DNA from: an uncultured Eubacteriales bacterium
GTDB taxonomy: Bacteria; Bacillota; Clostridia; Monoglobales; UMGS1388
DNA length: 5,190 nt
Reading direction: 5' to 3'
Assembly (NCBI GenBank): GCA_900551345.1
Contig: URVP01000121.1
Span: forward strand, 1 to 5,190
Positions within the stretch are counted from its first letter, which is position 1. Every line of letters starts with the position of its first letter. A model generated the notes under the pieces. It was given only the letters and a program-made list of their open reading frames with translations. It ran no database searches and was not told the DNA's origin. Of this stretch, positions 1 to 3,688 are shown piece by piece. The position numbers were made by a program, and so were the translations under genes.

Positions 1-734
1 ACAGTATCCCCCGGCACTGCAAAAGATGGCATATCCGCACTTCCGTTTACGGAGTAAAGAGAAGGTTCGCCGCTTACAGCCGGACAAGCCGTATCTGTCA
101 ATGTTGCAATAATATCCCCGATAAACGGTCTGCCTGACAGCGAGCCCCAATTTGAAAACCATATCTTTACATATGCGGTATTAGTCGGTATTGCTATATC
201 ATTTAGATCTAACCATGTGTCGTGCTGGGCAACCCAATAATTGCGATATGTGTTTTTATGAGAATCGTCCAGTAATTTGTCCTGTCCGTCGAAAAATTCC
301 AATCTCAAAGACAAATAACCGCTTGACGAGGCCTGTATCCAATACCTTGCACCTGCACTTAACTTTAGATCGCCTTTGTTAATTCTCACCTGATCCTCAG
401 AGGAAAAATTAAGACGCCAAAATACGCCGCCTGTGTAATCCTTGTTACCTATATCATGGTTTTCATTTCTTGCCCGTATAACCACTTTATTGGTATAATC
501 ACCATCGCTGGTCTTATATGCTGTAGGGCTGATCTGATCACCTATATTTTCCCAACCAACAGCAGTGAGTGTGTCACCCTCATTCATGGCAGGAATTAAA
601 TTGCCGGTTGTTTGACTGCCGCCCCATATTTCCGGCGAAGTAAGTGTCGCTGATAATGCTGCCATATTAAATATAGACATCAGCGAAACAATCACACTAA
701 TCATTGTAATTAGTACAAATAGTCTTTTTTTCAT
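1..734 (-). CDS. Secreted beta-sandwich (carbohydrate-binding-like) protein, C-terminus off the window
   Basis: The reading frame is open from the ATG at 734 to the left edge (244 complete codons, no stop), so the gene is truncated by the window. GGAGG at 748-744 lies 9 bases before the ATG and fixes the start. The N-terminus is a textbook signal peptide: MKKR, then about 20 hydrophobic residues, with likely cleavage after ALSA near residue 29, so the protein is exported. The mature part is rich in Trp, Tyr, Gly and beta-prone stretches. A segment of the type SAGARYWIQASSSG, followed by LRLEFFDG, a Trp-Leu strand, IAIPTNTAYVKIWF and FIGDI, resembles jelly-roll carbohydrate-binding or galactose-binding-like domains. 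The last visible residues (AVPGDT) resemble the start of an Ig-like or cohesin-like module. The family is inferred from pattern only; substrate and function are unknown. It is transcribed away from the MerR gene, from a promoter with MerR-type spacing. Confidence 0.85.
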   Translation of the reverse strand, partial: MKKRLFVLITMISVIVSLMSIFNMAALSATLTSPEIWGGSQTTGNLIPAMNEGDTLTAVGWENIGDQISPTAYKTSDGDYTNKVVIRARNENHDIGNKDYTGGVFWRLNFSSEDQVRINKGDLKLSAGARYWIQASSSGYLSLRLEFFDGQDKLLDDSHKNTYRNYWVAQHDTWLDLNDIAIPTNTAYVKIWFSNWGSLSGRPFIGDIIATLTDTACPAVSGEPSLYSVNGSADMPSFAVPGDT

Positions 735-755
735 ATCAAAGAACCTCCGCGTATA

Positions 756-784
756 TTGACTTTCTCTCTATTACACGCTATAAT
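756..784 (+). promoter_or_regulatory. Sigma-A-type promoter for the MerR-family gene
   Basis: TTGACT (756-761) and a perfect TATAAT (779-784) are separated by 17 bp, the optimal sigma-A spacing. Transcription should start near 791 and leave a leader of about 41 bases before the ATG at 832. The -10 box overlaps the -10 box of the opposing promoter (783-788), so the two promoters probably compete for polymerase. TTGACTT at 756-762 is repeated inverted at 807-813. Confidence 0.8.
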
Positions 785-813
785 TATATCGTGTCCATAG
801 GTGGACAAGTCAA
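783..813 (-). promoter_or_regulatory. MerR-type promoter (19-bp spacer) for the secreted-protein gene
   Basis: Read on the minus strand, a -35 box TTGACT (813-808) and a perfect -10 box TATAAT (788-783) are separated by 19 bp. Sigma-A promoters normally have 17 bp. MerR-family activators work on promoters with 19-20 bp spacers, twisting the DNA to realign the boxes. The spacer contains a dyad (792-807). Transcription would start near 776, giving a leader of about 40 bases. The boxes are seen directly; control by the adjacent MerR protein is inferred. Confidence 0.8.
792..807. promoter_or_regulatory. Probable MerR-family operator, dyad TGTCCA-N4-TGGACA
   Basis: Perfect 6-bp inverted repeat arms lie at 792-797 and 802-807 around a 4-bp centre. 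The dyad sits inside the 19-bp spacer of the minus-strand promoter. It also begins at the predicted start of transcription (near 791) of the plus-strand MerR promoter. A bound regulator could therefore activate the secreted-protein gene and limit its own synthesis, as in other divergent MerR loci. Confidence 0.75.
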
Positions 814-831
814 TGCTTTGAGGAGATTTTT

Positions 832-1626
832 ATGGAAAATTTATTCACAATCAGTCAGGTAGTTAAGAGCTGCGGTATTTCAAGAGCTACCATTCTTCGT
901 TTGGAAGCAAAGGGGCTTCTCACCCCTGTTTATGTGGACCAAGTAACAGGCTACCGATATTATGACAATCACAATGTATCCAGAATTTTGCAAATCAAGA
1001 ATTTTCTAAATATGGGAATGAGCTATGATGATGCATTGCTGTATTACAGCTCTAACGGAAGGTCTGCAAAGCTTTTAAAAAATATCGAGGATCGATATCT
1101 TCTCGCAAAAAATACTTATGAGGAAATGAAACTTCGCACTGAAAACAGAGAAAAAATAACCTTTGAATTTGTAACCATACCTGAATATGTATGTTATGAA
1201 AGGGAATATTGCGGCACTAACCCGGGCGATAGATATCGGAATATGTATAATCTTTTTCAAGAAGTTATCGAAAAAGGATACAAACCACTTCCGGCAGGGT
1301 CTTTATTTGTTATAAATAAACGCACGGATTTCATTGATAACAAATTTACAAACATGAAGTGTGATTTTGTTTGCTGTGTTCCTCTGGAGCCGGAATTTGC
1401 TCCGAAAGATGCAGTTATATATCCGAGTTGCAATGCGTTTTCGTGCTTGTGTTACGGGAATTACGATAACGCCGAGAATGTATATAATGAATTTGGCGAA
1501 AAAATCCGCGAGCTTGGCATTAAACCCACAGGCTATGTGCGTGCGATTGCTATTGTTGCCCCATATACAGGCATAGATATTGATAAAAATAATTATTTAA
1601 CAAGATTGGCTGTGCCTATTGAATAG
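832..1626 (+). CDS. MerR-family regulator with GyrI-like effector-binding domain (BmrR type)
   Basis: This is a 264-residue DNA-binding regulator. AGGAG at 821-825, 6 bases upstream, supports the ATG. Residues 5-30 (FTISQVVKSCGISRATILRL...) form the MerR winged helix-turn-helix, and the TGYRYYD segment at 39-45 is the typical wing sequence. Residues of about 49-110 give the remaining DNA-binding helices and the dimerising coiled coil. Residues of about 112-264 match the GyrI-like/SRPBCC small-molecule-binding domain in pattern: an opening FEFVTIPEY strand and the characteristic closing YLTRLAVPIE. The length fits BmrR-type regulators, which sense bulky, often cationic, organic ligands. The ligand here is unknown. 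There is no metal-binding Cys cluster of the MerR/CueR kind at the C-terminus. It is divergent from the secreted-protein gene, whose promoter carries a MerR-type operator, so that gene is the predicted target. Autoregulation is likely. A hairpin terminator follows at 1784-1813. Confidence 0.93.
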   Translation: MENLFTISQVVKSCGISRATILRLEAKGLLTPVYVDQVTGYRYYDNHNVSRILQIKNFLNMGMSYDDALLYYSSNGRSAKLLKNIEDRYLLAKNTYEEMKLRTENREKITFEFVTIPEYVCYEREYCGTNPGDRYRNMYNLFQEVIEKGYKPLPAGSLFVINKRTDFIDNKFTNMKCDFVCCVPLEPEFAPKDAVIYPSCNAFSCLCYGNYDNAENVYNEFGEKIRELGIKPTGYVRAIAIVAPYTGIDIDKNNYLTRLAVPIE

Positions 1627-1685
1627 TTATCTTTCCATCGGCAGACAGCATACCGTTTTATGAGTGCCTTTTACTCTTTTTATAC

Positions 1686-1727
1686 AAAAAACAGCGTATG
1701 TGAAAAATATGATTTTACACATACGCT
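1686..1727 (-). terminator. Rho-independent terminator for the SLOG-like gene
   Basis: The arms AGCGTATGTG (1693-1702) and CACATACGCT (1718-1727) are perfectly complementary. After one A-A mismatch the stem continues with AAAA/TTTT around a 5-base loop. On the minus strand the stem is followed by TGTTTTTTG (1693-1685), a U-tail. On the plus strand no T-run follows. It therefore most likely ends transcripts from the minus-strand gene at 1877-2338, about 150 bases beyond its stop. The long perfect stem could also act in RNA stability. Confidence 0.7.
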
Positions 1728-1783
1728 ACATTACTATTAGCTTCTTTCACCGTAAAGCGTGGAGCAAGCCCTTTTAACTTTAT

Positions 1784-1813
1784 AGCTTGTGGGATTTATC
1801 CTGCAAGCTTTTT
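1784..1813 (+). terminator. Rho-independent terminator for the MerR-family gene
   Basis: An 11-bp stem (1784-1794 with 1799-1809, two G-T wobbles) closes a TTTA loop and is followed directly by a T-run (1810-1813) and a T-rich stretch. On the minus strand the tail is not T-rich, so it works in the plus direction. It lies about 160 bases beyond the MerR stop codon. The CAAGC at 1765-1769 can also pair with GCTTG at 1785-1789, giving an alternative fold that would disrupt the terminator stem. Confidence 0.7.
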
Positions 1814-1876
1814 ACTTTGCTTTGTATCATGTTTCAAATTATGCGGTCAATCATATTTTGTCAAATTATTTTCTTA

Positions 1877-2338
1877 CTACTCCTCACCAAAATTAAAGAT
1901 TGTGATGTTATTTTTCTTTTTTGCATATTCCAGTGTTTTTGCCGCTCCGCCATACGAATGTCTTACATAAGCTATCATAAAATCCGAATTGTCTGCCATA
2001 TATTGATTGCATTTTATTATTCTGAATTTCATCGGAGTATTCAAAGGCATATCGGCAATAAGCAGCCTGTCATAACTTTTGTAGTACAATTCCTTGTATT
2101 CGTTAATTTCCTTTGTTATATAAGGTAAAATCAACTCCAGTTTTATATTGGCGTATGTTCCTTTCAGATCACTTACAACCCTTGCCGCCAAGCTGTCAAA
2201 ACTGCCGTAATTCCCCACCCAAAAACAATTAACGCCCTGCTGCGTTATCAGTTCTTTACATTTGTTATACACCTCCTTGTACAATTTATCATAATTATAA
2301 ATACTTTTATGTCCTGCAAAACAACATATTTTATCCAT
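1877..2338 (-). CDS. Small SLOG-superfamily (Rossmann-like) protein
   Basis: The ATG at 2338 (153 residues) is preferred over an in-frame TTG at 2356, because GGGTGGTAG at 2354-2346 sits 7 bases before the ATG. The pattern fits the compact SLOG/DUF1273-like proteins of Firmicutes, relatives of DprA/LOG that bind nucleotide-like ligands. Visible elements are strand 1 with CCFAGHK (5-11), the glycine turn GNYGSFD (42-48), an alternating strand LELILPY (68-73), a strand-turn MADNSDFMIAYV (114-125) and GGAAKT (130-135) before the helix LEYAKKK and a final strand ITIFNF. The exact ligand and role are unknown; bacterial SLOG proteins include nucleotide-signal sensors and phage-defence components. 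It is divergent from a small XRE regulator and has its own sigma-A-like promoter. Confidence 0.85.
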   Translation of the reverse strand: MDKICCFAGHKSIYNYDKLYKEVYNKCKELITQQGVNCFWVGNYGSFDSLAARVVSDLKGTYANIKLELILPYITKEINEYKELYYKSYDRLLIADMPLNTPMKFRIIKCNQYMADNSDFMIAYVRHSYGGAAKTLEYAKKKNNITIFNFGEE

Positions 2339-2377
2339 CGTAATTCTACCACCCAAAATAAAATTTCAGTCTTTTTA

Positions 2378-2437
2378 TAGTCTAAATTGTATCATATATA
2401 GCCCATATTGTCAAAATAAATAGACTAAAATTATTTT
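2378..2437. promoter_or_regulatory. Candidate operators TAGTCTA / TAGACTA in the SLOG-XRE divergent region
   Basis: TAGTCTA (2378-2384) and TAGACTA (2421-2427) are exact inverted copies, and each is itself a TAG-N-CTA dyad. One covers the start of transcription of the minus-strand SLOG gene; the other lies just upstream of that promoter's -35 box and just before the XRE ribosome site. The second is enclosed by another inverted repeat, AAAATAA (2413-2419) with TTATTTT (2431-2437). This layout suits a small dimeric repressor acting on both genes. Binding by the XRE protein is inferred. I could not assign a convincing promoter for the XRE gene itself. Confidence 0.5.
2386..2414 (-). promoter_or_regulatory. 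Sigma-A-type promoter for the SLOG-like gene
   Basis: On the minus strand a consensus -35 TTGACA (2414-2409) and a -10 TACAAT (2391-2386) are spaced by exactly 17 bp. The start of transcription should be near 2379, leaving a leader of about 40 bases. The TAGTCTA element at 2378-2384 covers the start site, where a bound repressor would block initiation. Confidence 0.78.
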
Positions 2438-2450
2438 GAGGTGAAACAAT

Positions 2451-2693
2451 ATGAACACATATATGCTCGTAAAAAACAGAATTTTATCTTTGTGCGATGA
2501 AAAAAGATTAACAATTCATAAGCTTGCAGTTGAATCAGGGGTTGCGCCATCAACTATAAAAAATATATTATACGGAAAGAGCAAAAATCCGGGGATAGTT
2601 ACGATAAAAATGCTGTGTGACGGAATGGGAATTTCATTGTGTGATTTTTTCAACACTGCTGAGTTTATGGAGTTGGAGCAAGAAATCAAATAG
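2451..2693 (+). CDS. Small XRE-family helix-turn-helix transcriptional regulator
   Basis: This 80-residue protein is essentially a single Cro/C1-type helix-turn-helix domain. GAGGTGA at 2438-2444, 6 bases upstream, supports the ATG. The five-helix pattern is visible: LVKNRILSLCDEKRLT (helix 1), IHKLAVESG (helix 2), the turn, VAPSTIKNILYGKSKNPGI (recognition helix and following loop), then VTIKMLCDGMGISLCDFF, a typical C-terminal signature of this family. There is no sensor or enzymatic domain. Such stand-alone regulators commonly repress their own and a neighbouring promoter. Here the obvious neighbour is the divergent SLOG gene, with candidate operators between them. The gene ends at a bidirectional terminator (2750-2783). 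A phage or plasmid origin is possible for this family, but no other mobile gene is present in the window. Confidence 0.92.
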   Translation: MNTYMLVKNRILSLCDEKRLTIHKLAVESGVAPSTIKNILYGKSKNPGIVTIKMLCDGMGISLCDFFNTAEFMELEQEIK

Positions 2694-2749
2694 AATAATT
2701 TTATGTATTGCCTGGATTCAAATCCGGCATACCAAACAAGCACAAAAAT

Positions 2750-2783
2750 GGAGCGAAATCATTACAGATTACGCTCCTTTTTT
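2750..2783. terminator. Bidirectional rho-independent terminator between the XRE and collagen-like genes
   Basis: GGAGCG (2750-2755) pairs with CGCTCC (2772-2777), and inside it AATC (2757-2760) pairs with GATT (2767-2770) around a 6-base loop. Six T residues follow at 2778-2783 on the plus strand. On the minus strand the stem is followed by CATTTTTG. It can therefore end both the XRE transcript and the opposing collagen-like transcript. Confidence 0.85.
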
Positions 2784-2841
2784 ATTTTACTTTCCAAATA
2801 TATACGCTTGCTGTTTTGCAAATCAACCTGCTCAGCACAGA

Positions 2842-3411
2842 TCAAGCATCACGGCTGAGTTTAAGCACTGCAATATTGGCTGTACCCGAACGGTTTGATA
2901 CATCGCTGTTATAATTTAAGGTAAAGCTCGTTTGTGACGGGATATATATTATAAATGAATTAGACCCGCACGCACTGGAAGAGTCTGTTCCGGTTTTAAA
3001 ATACACTCCGTATTCCAGGTGAGGAGTATCGCTGTAAAAAGGTGTAACCTGCATATATCCCGCATTATCCAGCACCGCTGACACGCTGTAGGATATATAG
3101 TAATACCCCGGCTCTAAAATAATTTGACTGTTATTCTCCAGCGTAATATTTCCGGTTACATCCTCTGTACCTGTAATCAATGGAATAGGGCTTCCGTTTT
3201 CAAATCTTACTTCAAAAATTAAAAATGAGGCAAAGATATTCTCTGTAGGTTCACCCGGTTCTCCCTGCGGACCTTGCGGACCGGGTTCTCCCTGCGGACC
3301 TTGCGGGCCGGGTTCTCCCGGACAGCAGCACGAACAACAAGGATCCTTTGGAGGCGGACAGTGCATACAGAAATATTTAAAACGCCTGCAAAATGATTCA
3401 ATCTTTTTCAC
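2842..3411 (-). CDS. Cys-rich collagen-like protein with BclA-like C-terminal domain (probable spore surface)
   Basis: The product has 189 residues and starts at a GTG (3411), with GGGGTG at 3425-3420, 8 bases upstream. There is no signal peptide. Residues 1-30 are basic and then cysteine-rich (eight Cys, at 8, 15, 18, 25, 26, 28, 29 and 30). Residues 32-55 are eight uninterrupted collagen Gly-X-Y triplets (GEP and GPQ). Residues of about 58-189 form a beta-rich domain with LEPGYYYISYSVSAVL near the middle and a closing SGTANIAVLKLS, the pattern of the TNF-like jelly roll at the end of BclA-type exosporium glycoproteins. In that family the collagen stalk trimerises through the C-terminal domain. 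Absence of a signal peptide fits assembly from the mother cell onto the spore, and the upstream sigma-K-like promoter agrees. Eight triplets is very short for a collagen stalk. The spore location is inferred. Confidence 0.87.
   Translation of the reverse strand: MKKIESFCRRFKYFCMHCPPPKDPCCSCCCPGEPGPQGPQGEPGPQGPQGEPGEPTENIFASFLIFEVRFENGSPIPLITGTEDVTGNITLENNSQIILEPGYYYISYSVSAVLDNAGYMQVTPFYSDTPHLEYGVYFKTGTDSSSACGSNSFIIYIPSQTSFTLNYNSDVSNRSGTANIAVLKLSRDA
3257..3321 (-). repeat. 27-bp tandem repeat encoding the collagen triplets
   Basis: Two adjacent 27-bp units (3257-3283 and 3284-3310) differ at one base (3280 against 3307), and a partial third copy of 11 bases follows to 3321. Each unit encodes GPQ-GPQ-GEP. 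Near-identity at DNA level, including third codon positions, points to recent duplication by slippage or unequal crossing-over, so copy number may vary between strains. Confidence 0.9.
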
Positions 3412-3449
3412 GATATATACACCCCATTGTTTATTAATCTTTTATACAA

Positions 3450-3477
3450 TAGAATATGCTGCACGAAAATAAAGTGT
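3450..3477 (-). promoter_or_regulatory. Candidate sigma-K (late mother-cell) promoter for the collagen-like gene
   Basis: On the minus strand, AC (3477-3476) is followed after exactly 17 bp by CATATTCTA (3458-3450), an exact match to the sigma-K pattern AC-N17-CATANNNTA. The start of transcription would lie near 3443, about 32 bases before the GTG. The same DNA also gives a weaker sigma-A reading, TTCACA (3480-3475) with N18 and TATTCT (3456-3451). The sigma-K reading is preferred because the product looks like a spore-surface protein; a short pattern can match by chance in AT-rich DNA. Confidence 0.5.
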
Positions 3478-3485
3478 GAATTTTA

Positions 3486-3527
3486 AATGCATATTAAATC
3501 ATACTAACATATAATTTAATATGCATT
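3486..3527. repeat. Perfect 14-bp inverted repeat in the collagen-nuclease intergenic region
   Basis: AATGCATATTAAAT (3486-3499) is repeated as its exact reverse complement at 3514-3527, separated by 14 bases. Each arm contains the palindrome ATGCAT. No T-run makes it an obvious terminator, and both flanking genes read away from it. It could be a regulator site or a cruciform-forming element. It lies immediately upstream of the collagen-like promoter and about 100 bp upstream of the nuclease promoter. The rest of the gap (3528-3626) shows nothing else I can support. Confidence 0.75.
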
Positions 3528-3626
3528 AAATATTTTATTTCATATATGGATCCAAAACCGTATATTAACTCACATATACATTTGTAATCGCTTATTTTCT
3601 ACATACCTTCGGCTAAAATAAAATGA

Positions 3627-3655
3627 TTGAAAAACAACCCCATTTACAGTATAAT
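3627..3655 (+). promoter_or_regulatory. Sigma-A-type promoter for the beta-CASP nuclease gene
   Basis: TTGAAA (3627-3632) and a perfect TATAAT (3650-3655) are spaced by 17 bp. Transcription should start near 3662, giving a short leader that contains the ribosome site CGGAGGTG (3675-3682). Nothing suggests regulation beyond constitutive expression. Confidence 0.82.
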
Positions 3656-3688
3656 ATAAACAGAACTAAATAAACGGAGGTGTTTACA

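Noticed and set aside
191..382. A 63-codon plus-strand reading frame.
   Set aside because: It lies wholly within the minus-strand secreted-protein gene, lacks a ribosome site and has no recognisable pattern.
1662..1680. GAGT...ACTC hairpin followed by TTTTT just after the MerR stop codon, as a terminator.
   Set aside because: The stem is only 4 bp and too weak; the 11-bp stem at 1784-1813 is a much better candidate.
1787..2128. A 113-codon plus-strand reading frame with hydrophobic, Cys-rich translation.
   Set aside because: It is the antisense shadow of the SLOG-like gene, begins inside a terminator hairpin and has no ribosome site.
2339..2356. Upstream TTG start that would add six residues to the SLOG-like protein.
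   Set aside because: The ribosome-site-like GGGTGGTAG overlaps those codons and is correctly placed for the ATG at 2338 instead.
2387..2436. Promoter for the XRE gene (for example TTGTCA at 2408-2413 with a TATTTT box near 2432).
   Set aside because: The implied start of transcription falls within the ribosome site, and alternative -10 boxes lack a -35 partner at usable spacing.
2709..2734. tRNA 3'-end-like string (a bulged hairpin with a TTCAAAT loop, followed by TACCA), possibly a tRNA remnant or attachment site.
   Set aside because: The T-arm would have A instead of the invariant G before TTC, there is no room for the acceptor strand before CCA, and no D-arm or anticodon arm lies upstream. 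No integrase or duplicate site is visible.
2617..2914. Two overlapping plus-strand reading frames (2617-2898 and 2708-2914).
   Set aside because: They run through the bidirectional terminator and the end of the collagen-like gene, and have no ribosome site or domain pattern.
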